DNA from: CAVTJL01 sp963828215
GTDB taxonomy: Bacteria; Pseudomonadota; Alphaproteobacteria; Geminicoccales; Geminicoccaceae
DNA length: 64,000 bases
Reading direction: 5' to 3'
Assembly: GCA_963828215.1 (NCBI GenBank)
Contig: CAWHFO010000087.1
Span: 1-64,000 of the forward strand
Part shown: positions 1-8,977 of the stretch, piece after piece
Layout: each line of letters opens with the position of its first letter
Numbering within the stretch: position 1 is the first letter of the stretch
Notes under the pieces: model-generated
Seen by the model: the letters and a program-made list of their open reading frames with translations, nothing else
Databases searched by the model: none
Told to the model about the DNA's origin: nothing
Made by a program: the position numbers and the translations under genes

Positions 1-357
1 ATGTTCTCCATGCCGCCGGCGACCGCCCTGTCCGAGACCAAGCATGGATCTCGGCGGCGCGGAGGCGATCGCCTGGGCGCCGGAGCCGCAGACGCGGTTG
101 ACGGTCATGGCCGGCACGCCGACCGGGAAACCGCCGCCGATCGCGGCCTGGCGCGCCGGGTTCATCTTGTTGCCGGCCTGGATGACGTTGCCCATGACGA
201 CGGTGCCGACCTCCTCGCCGCCGATGGCGGCACGCTCGAGGCAGGCCCGGATCGCCGTGGCGCCGAGCTCGACGGCCGGCGTGTCCTTGAGGGTGCCGTT
301 ATAGGTGCCGATCGCGGTCCGGACCGGCGCGCAGACGACAACGTCACGCGTGCTCAT
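1..357 (-). CDS. Acetyl-CoA acetyltransferase (thiolase), N-terminal part, cut by window edge
   Basis: The protein starts MSTRDVVVCAPVRTAIG and carries the nucleophilic-cysteine motif RVCGSGAQAI near residue 90, both typical of the N-terminal thiolase domain. Family knowledge: these enzymes condense or cleave acetoacetyl-CoA and related acyl-CoAs in the cytoplasm (PHB or mevalonate-type routes or beta-oxidation). The catalytic His and second Cys lie beyond the window. After the cysteine motif (positions 1-45) the reading frame slips: the expected GLGQ/GGMENM stretch is spread over different frames, consistent with small indels. The start ATG at 357 directly precedes the conserved N-terminus. 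The next gene upstream on this strand, MEKHLA, is separated by a short gap. Confidence 0.85.
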   Translation of the reverse strand, partial: MSTRDVVVCAPVRTAIGTYNGTLKDTPAVELGATAIRACLERAAIGGEEVGTVVMGNVIQAGNKMNPARQAAIGGGFPVGVPAMTVNRVCGSGAQAIASAPPRSMLGLGQGGRRRHGEH

Positions 358-424
358 CAGCTACGGTCTCCAAATGAAGGCGGCCATGGTGCGCCATCCT
401 GCGCCTCCGCCGATCCTCGGTCCA

Positions 425-1076
425 TCAGCCAGCGTGTCGCAACAGCCTCCCCGCCAGGCGGCGCATCACCAGTCCGGACCGGTGCGCCACTCTTTCCCGG
501 ACGGGGAGGAGCGCGGTCCGACGTGATCGACCGGCGGCGATGGGCGGACGAGGTGCTAGCCCCGACGGGCCGGAGGTGACGCGTGAAGCAGCCGGCGCCC
601 GAGCGTCGCGGCAGGAGGAGAAGGTCGCGGCCTGGCCCGCGCCTGATGCCGTCCCGGCCCAAAGGCTTCCAGACGATGCCGTCCTCAGGGTCCAGAAGCG
701 CCGGCCCGACGCGGCGATGCGCAGGCCGCGATAGCCCGTCATGAAGCCGTTGCGGGCGACGGCATCGAGCAGCGCCTGCCGCTCTGAGCGGTCGGGTGCC
801 TCGGCGGAGAGACGCGAGGGCAGGGAGGTGAAGGTGGGCCAGTCGTAGCCGAAGCAGGCCTGTGCTGCCCGGTTGGCATAGACGAAGCGCGGGTCCGGGG
901 AGGTGTTGTGCGCCACGACGACGAAGGGGGCGTCGTCGTAGAGCCAGGTGGCATCGCGGCCGGCGGGCACGAGCGGCGGGTCGAGGAGGCGGCGAAGCTG
1001 TGGGTCAGGAGGTCGAAGAAGGCGGGGAGGTGGAGAGGTCGGGGGGTGGGGGAGGGTCGGAGGTCATCGCGATCAT
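425..1076 (-). CDS. MEKHLA-domain (PAS-like) protein, frame-disrupted
   Basis: The central open frame (970 down to about 610) reads DDAPFVVVAHN, FVYANRAAQACFGYDW, TGYRGLRI and GQAATFSS, the signature of the MEKHLA domain, a PAS-like sensory domain also found in plant HD-ZIP III factors. Upstream, FFDLLTHSF and LLDPPLVPAGRD are found in other frames across a C-rich run, so at least one indel separates the start from the domain. A further slip occurs near 690 (EDGIVWKP in another frame). The candidate start ATG at 1076 overlaps the TGA of the type III res gene (ATGA), suggesting translational coupling. The domain homology ends near 600, and the open frame after that to 425 is probably not native. 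The function of bacterial stand-alone MEKHLA proteins is unknown. Confidence 0.7.
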
Positions 1077-3795
1077 TCTTGGGGGTTCGGGCGGGGACCG
1101 TCAGGCTGAAAAGTCCTGGTCGCCGAAAGGAAGTCGAGAGGCTGGTACCGCTCCCAGTCCTCCTCTTTCACGAGCATCGCGTGATAGCTGGCCACGCTCG
1201 CTCGCTCCGTTGCGTCGCTGCACCAAGTGCGCAGCCTGTCAAATTTCAGCGGGTCGTCGAGGTCCTGCCGCCTCGGTTTCGATGATCCAAATTTCGGCGT
1301 CGCTCCGCTTGACAATGAAGTCCGGAATGTAGTCGCGATGTGCCGTCCGCGTTGCGGTACTCGATCTGAAATGGTCCCCTGGCGGTGTTCTTCACGAAGG
1401 AAACGATGTCCGGGCAGCCGTCGAGGAAGCCGGCGAATTCCAGCTCGAAGTGGGAGTCGCCGACGATCTTGTTGAAGATGGATTTCTTCGGGATGACGAT
1501 ACGCTTGGTCCTTGACCAGGATAGGGCCGGGTCTTGCCGAGCCGGATCGAGCCGCGTACCTCGGTGGTGCCGGAATCGACGCACGGTGAGCGCGTTGATC
1601 GCCCGCCTTGAGCGTTTCGAGGATCGTCCGGGTGGCCTCGATCTCCGAGAGGTTCCGCAGGATGTTCAGGTCGTCGAGATCGACCGGCTTTCGAAGAGCT
1701 CCGTCTCGACGAACTGCTTGATCTTGCCGAACAGGATGTCGAAGCCGCCGACCAGGCGGAGGTCGCGCATGATCGACGCGCGTGAAGAAGCCGATCATGT
1801 TCTGGTAGTTCGGCGTGAACACGCGTGTCCATCGCCGTGACGTGGCTTTGCTCGTCCGTGTTCGATGTCGCGGAAGACGATCTCGCGTTGCTGCTCCGCG
1901 GTGAACTGCTTTGAGCGGCAATCCGCTTGTGCGGCAGGGCCGTCACGATCGAGATCGGCGAGATTCTTGTATTCCCGATAGATGCGCGGGGCGAGCACGC
2001 GGCAGTTCGATGTCGAGCTTGTCGATGTCCTTGGCTTGGTTCTCCTGATCGACCTCGACGACGAGCGGGGACTTCGGTCTGGTCCGGTCGCCCATCGGCT
2101 GGTATTCCAGTTCGACGCCTTCGACCTTGATGCTCTCGACAAAATCCATGAAGGCGTCGGTGCCGATGACGCTGACCTTCTCTTGACACCGGCTCGCCCC
2201 GGAACATCCGCCGCAGGCCGCGGCCCAGCGTCTGCTCGGGAAGGATGCTGCGCTTTGCTGGTGTAAGGCCGCAGCCCGACGATCGGCGACGACGTTCTGC
2301 ACGTCCCAGCCCTCGCGCAGCACCATGACCGAGACGATCGCCTTGTACGGGCTTGCCGGATCGTCGATCTCGCGGCTCGCCTCGCGGAGCTTGTCCAGCT
2401 CTTCCTTGCTCTTGCCGGTCGACGCCTCGGAAATCTCGCCGTTGTTCTTGGTGTGGATGACGAGCACCGCGTCCTTCAGCTCGGGGTAGCGGCTCTCCAG
2501 ATAGGCCGCCACCTCGTCGCAGTTGCGCGTGTCGTCGGTCATGACGAACAGCATCGATTTCTTGCCGGTCGGCAGCAGCTCCTCGTAGACCTTCTTCCAT
2601 TCGAGATAGCCGAGGTGCAGATAGTCCTCGTACTGCTCGGTGAATTTGGCGCTCTTGCTGCTCCGTCAGCTTCGCCCGCGAGGCCTCGTCCGGCAGCACC
2701 GGCTTCTTCACGACGCCCTGGCGGATCGCCTCGACCAGCGGATAGTCGCTGATCGTCTGCACGAAGATCGCGCCGTTGTTGTGCTTGGGCGTCGCCGTCA
2801 GGTCGAACTGCGCCGAGAGCTGCGATGCCCTTCTGCCGCAGCCGGTTGGCGATGTCCTGGATGGACTTGAACCAGCGCCATGCTCGGGTCGTGAATGTGA
2901 TGGGCCTCGTCGTTGAGCACGACGAGATCGGGCACCTCGCGGACGATCATGCCGAGGTCGACCTGGCTGTCGGTCGTCTTGCCCGATCGGCTCGCTGCCG
3001 AGGAAATAGTCCGTCGTGTCTGCGTCCTCGAAGCGACGGCGCGCTGTCGCCCTCGTAGACGCGGTGGATGTTGGTCAGGAAGATGATTGCCCGTGTCGGG
3101 CGACGAGGCCGATCTCGTCCTGGATGTGCAGCGTGAGCTGGAAATCGTCCTGCCAGTTCTGGCCCTCGTAGCCGTTGGCCGGCAGGATCGGGTCTTCGAT
3201 AGAAGATTGCGAGCCCGTCGAAATCCGTGCGCAGGCGGTCGAGCACGATGATGTTCGGCGCGATCAGCAGGAAGTTGGTCGAGAGGTCGGAATCCGGCTC
3301 GTAGAGCTTGTGGAAGTAGCACCAGGCGATGAGCAGGCTCATCACCTTGGTCTTGCCCGCGCCGGTCGCCAGCTTCATGACGTAGCGCGGTCCAGTCCTC
3401 GGCGAACATGCCCTTCGAGACGCGCCCGGAGCAGTCGTATTGTCATCAGCGCGTAGGGGTCGCGCGCGCGCTCGACCTCGTAGAGCCAGATCGCGCGACT
3501 CGACCGCTTCCCGCTGCGCGAAGTACCACTGGAACGGCCGCACCGTGCCATCCGCTTGCGGCAGCAGATGCTCGTCTGTCGAACCAGTGGCTCAGCAGCG
3601 CCCGCGTCGTCGCGCGATGCGCCCGCATAGCCGCTGTCGCGCCATGCCTTGACCCCTTGCCGGACTTTGTGGACGAGCGGCGGCAGCAGCATCTCGTAGC
3701 CCATCTCGCCGAGCATCTCCTCGCCCGGATACCAGCGGATCGCCGGGTCGAGGATCGCGTAGGGATCGGTCGGGAAGTCGGGATGCAGCGGCCAT
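1073..3795 (-). CDS. res: Type III restriction enzyme, Res (helicase/nuclease) subunit, frame-disrupted
   Basis: Pieces in successive frames line up as one protein of about 907 residues, the usual Res size. In order: PGEEMLGEMGYE near the N-terminus, MRPFQWYFAQREAVE, Walker A LATGAGKTKVM, FLLIAPNIIVLDRL, DEAH-type Walker B VVLNDEAHHIHD, FVMTDDTRN, and VMVLREGWDVQNV (SF2 motif VI region). A C-terminal part contains PDIVSF and a nuclease-like segment with KRSDAEIW..ETE. Family role: ATP-driven translocase and endonuclease that cuts DNA with unmodified Mod sites. Its ATG at 3795 overlaps the stop of mod (TGATG), so the two are translationally coupled. At least six frame changes are visible. They resemble indels found in housekeeping genes of this window, so loss of function is not proven. 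Confidence 0.85.
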
Positions 3796-5959
3796 CAGAC
3801 GGTGACCTCCACCACCTTGGTCGTGTCGTTGCCGAAGATGTCGATCACCTTCACGGCGATCTTGTAGCGGCCCTTCGCCGCGTATTCGTGCGGCGCGCTC
3901 GTCAGCTCCAGCGTGCGGTCCTTCCGGGTCCGGAAGCACTGCCATTCGTTCTCGAAGATGTAGCCGCCGGTCCAGACCTCGTCGCTCGGCCGCCGCGTCG
4001 GCTTCCGTGACGCGGATCGATCTCCTTGCGGCTCTCGAAGTCGAAATCGACCGCCCAATAGTCGATCCAGTCGGTCCATGCTCTTGGTCAGCACTTCGCG
4101 CTTGACGATGCCCTTCTTGTCCTTGGTGATCTTCACGACCTGGCCCGTCTCGACCGTCACCTTGGAGCCGCCGTTCTTCATCTCGCCGGCGAGCGCGTCG
4201 ATGTCGTCCTGCCGGTAGTAGACGCCGAAGTCCTTGAGCTTCACCGTCACGCTTCGGCCCTTCACGATCGGCTGCACCTCGACATAGGCGACGTCGTAGA
4301 AGACCACCTGGCCCTTCTCGACGGCGCGTTGTCGAACACGTCCTTCGGGATGTAGCGGAGCGCGAGGCTCACGCCCTTCGCCTGCGCCTCGTCCTGCGGC
4401 GTGCGGCACAAGCCCCATCTCGAACTCGAAGCCGAGCACGTCGACGCGCGTGACGCTGCAGTTTCCGCGCCGGCCTCGACCGCCTCGTGCGACTTGGCAG
4501 CGCGTCACCGGCGCGTCGATCGGGCCGACCAGCACCAGCGTCCCGCCCTTCCGCCCGTGGAACGGCGGCGACTGGAACACCCGCTCCGCCTTGTAGGCGG
4601 TAAGGATCAGCGAGAGGTAGTGCTCTTCCTTCTGGAGCGAGATCGCCCGCCGCTGCTCCTCCGGCAGCGTCGGGTCGATGCCGACGAAGAACTGCCGCTC
4701 GTATTTGCCGAGGTTGAGAATTTCGAAGCTGCGGTATGGCTTTCCCGTCGGCCTTGAGCTCGCGTTGAACGCCGATCAGGCGCTTGCGGGAGGTGTGGAT
4801 GGCGAAGCGGCCGAGATCGCAGCCGATCCATTTGCGGCCGAGCTTCTCGGCGACGGCCAGCGTGGTGCCGGAACCGCAGAAGAAATCGGCAACAAGATCG
4901 CCTCGGCGCTGGCGGCGCCGATCACGCGCTCAAGCAGTTCATCCGACTTTTGAGTGCTTTGTGTTGACGGCCGGTTTGGGCTGATCCAGGCATGTCCAGC
5001 CATACTGAAGACGCAACTGTCCCGGCGTCTGGGTCGTCAGTACGTCACGGTATGCGCCTTGGTTGATTTCTCCTCGGCGGTCGCCTTACGGCTCATCCTC
5101 CGACGCGTGTAGAACCATCGGCCGTCAGCATCCTGCTGCATGACTCCGAACATAGTCGCTGAACGGGACACGAATTTCCTTCGCGCCGGCGTTTACGGCG
5201 AAACGAGTCGAAACTTCCGAATACCAGAGAAGGGTTTCGTGGGCCTTGGGCAGTTTGGAGCCATGCGATCCGCCCATGATTTGGTGAACCCAAATGACTT
5301 CATTCACCAGCCGCGCTTTCTCGAAAACCTCGTCAAGGAGCAGGCGAACAAAGCAGAGACGCGCCAGTCGCAATGAACAAAAATCGATCCATCGTCACGA
5401 AGGAGGTCATGAATAGGTCGAAGCCGATCCACAAGCATCGCCACGTAGGAGTCGCGTCCACTGCCCCATGTGTCGCGATAGGCGATGTCCTCAATGACGC
5501 TTGGCTCTTTCACGAGCTCGTCATCCCCAACTTCCATCTTGACCGAGAAATCGAAGTCCCACATCGAACGGCGGGTCGATGTAGACGAGCTTCAGGCCGC
5601 CAGCCTTTTCGATCTCCCGGCGTAGCGGGCCGTTCTTCAGGGACGACAGGACGAGCTTGTTGTCGCCCCAGATCAGCTTGTTGGTCCAGCCGCCCGACTG
5701 ACGGCCCGTGGCGCGGTCGAGGGCGAAAAGATCGGCCTTGCTGTCGATCGTCTCCGCCCGGGGCTCATCGATCTGCTCGATCGACTGAAAGGGCAGGACG
5801 ACGTTGGTCACCTCATGCGTCTTGCCGGGCCAGATCAGCTCGGTCTCGCGCGGCTCCTTGAACAGGCGGAAGCGGTATTTGTCGGGCAACGGCTCGCCCC
5901 GGTCGACCAGCCGCTTGACCTCGGCTTTTTCCTCGTCCGTCAGTAAGATGGATGGTCAT
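3795..5959 (-). CDS. mod: Type III DNA methyltransferase, Mod subunit, frame-disrupted
   Basis: Fragments assemble into a beta-class adenine methyltransferase of about 720 residues. DKYRFRLFKEPRETELIWPGKTHEV lies near the N-terminus. LVYIDPPFDVG (catalytic motif IV, DPPF) comes before VADFFCGSGTTL (AdoMet-binding motif I), the order expected in Mod. IWVHQIMGGSHGS and SKSDELLERVI lie between, and the C-terminal region ends with VIDIFGNDTTKVVEV. It should methylate adenines and supply target recognition to Res. The start ATG at 5959 gives MTIHLTD, followed within a dozen codons by the first indel; the normal frame continues EEKAEVKRLVDRGEPLPD. Several more frame changes follow. The stop at 3795 overlaps the res start. 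Confidence 0.85.
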
Positions 5960-6194
5960 ATCCTACCGGGGAATTGAGAGCGGTTGCCGGGGCTTGGTCG
6001 CGCTGACGGTCCCGTTCGGCCGCGCGTCGATACAGGCAGTTTCACAAGACGCCGCTGCCCAGAGCCGCGAAGAACTGCGTTGCCCTCGCGCCCGATCCCG
6101 CCACTTCCGGTTGCTCATCTCGGGGCGCGCCTCGTCGCCTCTCTTGGTTTCACCCGACCATGCCTGCCGGCTGGTTCCGGCTTAGAAGGGAATC
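5960..6194. other. Intergenic stretch between mod and the hic region
   Basis: No convincing coding region or RNA gene is seen. Short open frames on the plus strand have no recognisable sequence. It is the likely site of the promoter for mod-res, but no clear -35/-10 pair stands out. Confidence 0.4.
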
Positions 6195-6287
6195 GGGCGG
6201 GACCTCAACCATAAATTACTAGGCGTGCGGCGATCATCATCGCAGCCCGCGACCTCTCGGAAGCTAAGGACGGGCAGCTTCGCCGCC
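6195..6287 (-). pseudogene. Remnant of a hicA toxin gene
   Basis: Directly downstream of hicB, one frame reads KLPVLSFREV, which matches the conserved opening of HicA mRNA interferases (KLPxLSgREVvra). The similarity then breaks off (GCDDDRRTP...) and the frame ends after about 30 codons without the GSH motif that carries the catalytic histidine. No start codon sits in frame. I read it as the stump of a deleted or degraded HicA; the match is only about ten residues long. Confidence 0.35.
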
Positions 6288-6503
6288 TCACGCGACCTCG
6301 ATCTGCTGCACCCCCACGACGTGCCGCAGCCTGTCCTCGAGGCTCGAGTCCTCCTCCAGCACCAGCCCGACGACTTCCTCGAGGCTCGTCACCAGCTCAT
6401 CGAGCGTCGCACCCTGGGTATGCGCCCCGGGCAGCCCGGGAACGGTTCCGACATAGAGGCCGGTCACCGGGTCCTGCTCGACGACGGCGGTGAGGGTGGT
6501 CAT
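6288..6503 (-). CDS. hicB: HicB-family antitoxin, copy 1
   Basis: The 71-residue protein begins MTTLTAVVEQDPVTG and contains YVGTVPGLPGAHTQG and TLDELVTSLEEVV, the partial-RNase-H fold typical of the short type of HicB antitoxin. Family role: it binds and neutralises the HicA RNase and, in longer versions, represses its operon; this short version lacks a DNA-binding C-terminus. No intact hicA is beside it, only a possible stump just downstream. A near-identical second copy lies about 1.37 kb away, and the similarity extends into the DNA upstream of the start, so the two arose by segmental duplication. Short HicB-like proteins are often found alone, so it may have no toxin partner. Confidence 0.85.
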   Translation of the reverse strand: MTTLTAVVEQDPVTGLYVGTVPGLPGAHTQGATLDELVTSLEEVVGLVLEEDSSLEDRLRHVVGVQQIEVA

Positions 6504-6615
6504 GGCCCGTCTCCCGACGTCCTCTCCGGCAGCCTATCACGTGGCACTCGCCCCTGCACGGCCGGCCCGCCAGCGACGGGTCCGGCTTTCGTCTTTCCCG
6601 CGCGGCTCCCGGCGC

Positions 6616-7316
6616 TCAGACGACCGTGCCGAGCACCTTCCCGATGCCGGCGGTGAGCGCCATCGCCAGGGCGCCCCAGAACGTCACGCGGGCCGTGGCG
6701 CGCGGAACGTTGGCGCCGCCGGCTCTCGCCCCGATCGCGCCCAGAAGCGCCAGGAAGCCGAGGGACGCGGCGGAGACGATGGGGACGAGGGCGGCGGCGG
6801 GCGCGACGACGACCATGAGCAGCGGCATGGCGGCGCCCACGGAAAAGGTCGCGGCCGATGTCAGCGCGGCCTGCACGGGGCGTGCCGTGGTCATCGCCGA
6901 GATCCCGAGCTCGTCGCGCGCGTGGGCGGCCAGGGCGTCCTTCGCCATCAGCTGCCGGCGACCTGCCGCGCCAGGGCCGGATCGACGCCACGCTTGACAT
7001 AGATCTCGGCGAGCTCGTCGAGCTCGGCCGCGGGTTGCTCTGCCAGCTCCCCGCGCTCGCGCGCGAGGTCCGCCTGCTCGGTGTCGGACTGCGAGCTGAC
7101 GGACACATACTCGCCGGCGGCCATCGACATGGCGCCGGCCACCAGTCCCGCGACCCCGGCGATCAGGACATCGTCCTGCGTCGCGGCCGCGGCGGCGACG
7201 CCGACGATCAGGCTCGCGGTCGAGACGATGCCGTCGTTGGCGCCGAGCACGGCCGCCCTCAGCCAGCCGATGCGGTCGACGAGGTGGCTCTCCGGGTGCC
7301 GGCGAAGACGGCTCAT
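6616..7316 (-). CDS. VIT1/CCC1-family iron/manganese transporter (one frameshift)
   Basis: The first frame gives SHLVDRIGWLRAAVLGANDG, VSTASLIVGVAAA, GAMSMAAGEYVSVSSQ and ends ...ARQVAGS at 6948. The second frame continues AKDALAAHARDELGIS and three hydrophobic segments, finishing GKVLGTVV. Joined, this is a standard VIT protein of about 233 residues with a membrane-embedded metal path (the GAMSMAAGEYVSVSSQSD segment carries the conserved Met, Glu and Asp) and a cytoplasmic helical insert. Family role: exporting or sequestering Fe2+/Mn2+. The break is a single-base indel near 6950. Start ATG at 7316 begins MSRLRRHPESHLVD. It sits between the two hicB copies. Confidence 0.85.
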
Positions 7317-7515
7317 GTCGTCCTTCCTGTCATGCGTTCGGGCCTCGTCGCGGCCGCCACGGTGCTCGAGGCCGTCCCGATCCCGCCACCATCCTGGCCC
7401 ACTTCCTCGCATCCGTCTCGGGCGAGATCAACCGGCGTCTCGGGCGAGATCGACCGGCCGGCCGCAGTTCCACACGGCGCGGGAGGGCCCGACGGCCACG
7501 ACCTCCTGGCACCCC

Positions 7516-7610
7516 TCACCGGGGATAGATCCGGACGCTGGCGGCGACGGTGTCGGCGAGGTGCTCTTTCGTGATCACGCCGACGATGTGCCCGGCGCGG
7601 GGGGCCCGGT
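7516..7610 (-). pseudogene. Detached copy of the 3' end of the ClC gene
   Basis: One frame reads GHIVGVITKEHLADTVAASVRIYPR and stops, the same as the last residues of the complete ClC gene downstream except for a few substitutions. The DNA around 7512-7605 is close to 8972-9070, including the sequence just past the stop. Only the last ~28 codons are present, joined to the tail of the second hicB. This is a duplication remnant, not a gene. Confidence 0.75.
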
Positions 7611-7638
7611 CTCGGTGCCCTCGTGCACCTTCACGGCT

Positions 7639-7878
7639 TCACGGGCTCGCTCTCCCGGAGGACCCCGGTCGACCTGCACCCCCACGACGTGCTGCACAAC
7701 TGCTGCTCCTCCGAGGGTAGAATCCTCCTCCAGCACCAGCCCGACGACTTCCTCGCAGGCTCGTCACCAGCTCATCCAGCGTCGCCCCCTGGGTATGCGC
7801 CCCGGGCAGCCCGGGGACGGTTCCGACGTAGAGGCCGGTCACCGGGTCCTGCTCGACGACGGCGGTGAGGGTGGTCAT
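7639..7878 (-). CDS. hicB: HicB-family antitoxin, copy 2 (frameshifted near its end)
   Basis: The first 41 residues (MTTLTAVVEQDPVTG ... DELVTSL) are identical to copy 1. A one-base insertion near 7755 then throws the native frame off; in the neighbouring frame the sequence continues EEVVGLVLEED and QHVVGVQVDRG, as in copy 1. The tail then diverges and runs into the stray ClC 3' fragment. Upstream, a stretch with TGCACGGCCGGCC is shared with the DNA upstream of copy 1. No hicA partner is visible. If the indel is a sequencing error, this gene encodes a HicB with a longer and different C-terminus. Confidence 0.7.
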   Translation of the reverse strand: MTTLTAVVEQDPVTGLYVGTVPGLPGAHTQGATLDELVTSLRGSRRAGAGGGFYPRRSSSCAARRGGAGRPGSSGRASP

Positions 7879-8056
7879 GGCCTGTCTCCCGAACGTCCTG
7901 CCGGGCAGACTATCATGGAGCGGCCGCTCCCTGCACGGCCGGCCTGTCGGCGACGCCGCCCCCATAACCTCGGACAGTTCCGGACGCGAGCGGGCTCGGG
8001 CGTCGGGGACGGACCGACGATGGGGCGGGGCAGGGGTCTCCTGCGTGCGGTGGCGG

Positions 8057-8707
8057 TCAGCCCGGCGGATGCGCGGCCGACACGAGCACGGGCTCGGCCC
8101 GATAGAGATCGGGAAAGAGGCGCTTCAGGGCGGCGATCTTGGGGAGGTCGTTGATCGCGATATAGGGATAGGTCGGGTTGAGGGCCAAAAAATCCTGGTG
8201 ATAGGCTTCGGCGGGATAGAAGGTGCGGCCGGGCTCGACGGTCGTCACGATGGCGGCATCGAACACATGGTCCTGATCGAGCTGGGCGATGTACGCCTCG
8301 GCGACCCGGGCCTGCCCGGCGCTCATCGGGAAGATCGTCGAGCGGTACTGCGTGCCGATGTCCGGCCCCTGACGGTCGAGCTCGGTCGGATCGTGGGCCG
8401 CCGAGAAGTAGATCTGAAGGAGGCGTCCGTAGCTGATCTTCTGGGGGTCGAAGGTGACGCGAACCGATTCGGCGTGCCCGGTCGTGCCCGAGCCCACCCT
8501 CTCGTAGTCGGCCGTAGCCGCAGCACCCCCGGCATAGCCGGAGACGGCGCCGGTGACGCCCTCGACGTGCTGGAAGACGCCCTGGACGCCCCAGAAGCAG
8601 CCGCCGGCCAGGACGGCGACCTCGGATGTGGCCTGCCCTGCCGGCTCATCCACGGCAGGCGGCGGGGTCGCGCGCGCCTCCTCGGCCGCCACCGGCCCGA
8701 GCTTCAT
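8057..8707 (-). CDS. msrA: Peptide-methionine (S)-S-oxide reductase MsrA
   Basis: The catalytic motif GGCFWG is followed by GVTGAVSGYAGG, YERVGSGTTGHAE, IYFSAAHDPTELDRQGPDIGTQYRS and YHQDF, all diagnostic of MsrA, with resolving cysteines apparently absent. It reduces methionine-S-sulfoxide in oxidised proteins using thioredoxin or a similar donor. The annotated start MKLGPVAAEEARA is preceded in the same frame by a hydrophobic stretch (GAAFVLVGLLLAVGLQ) without a start codon, so the true protein probably begins upstream behind an indel and has an N-terminal signal or membrane anchor. That would make it an envelope-located MsrA. It lies downstream of the ClC gene on the same strand. Confidence 0.92.
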   Translation of the reverse strand: MKLGPVAAEEARATPPPAVDEPAGQATSEVAVLAGGCFWGVQGVFQHVEGVTGAVSGYAGGAAATADYERVGSGTTGHAESVRVTFDPQKISYGRLLQIYFSAAHDPTELDRQGPDIGTQYRSTIFPMSAGQARVAEAYIAQLDQDHVFDAAIVTTVEPGRTFYPAEAYHQDFLALNPTYPYIAINDLPKIAALKRLFPDLYRAEPVLVSAAHPPG

Positions 8708-8977
8708 CTGGAGCCCGACCGCCAGGAGGAGCCCGACGAGAACAAAGGCGGCGCCATAGTGGAGCAGGCTCTGCCTGTCACGGGTAGAGGGGCCAGCGGA
8801 TCATCGGTCGGCTCCATTCTCGGCGGAAGGCCAAGACATGGGGCCGCACGCCGTCATCGAGGAAGCCGATCTCGGAGGTGTGATCCGCGATCTCGCCGCT
8901 CTCCCGGACAGGCCGACGGTGCCACCGGCCCGCCACGACGCCTCGGCCGTCGCTGCGGGCGTCGCTGCCCCACCCCC

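Noticed and set aside
1073..5959. Type III R-M genes as decayed pseudogenes
   Set aside because: All motifs are present when frames are joined, and the indel type matches that in essential genes, so decay cannot be claimed. It also cannot be excluded for this region.
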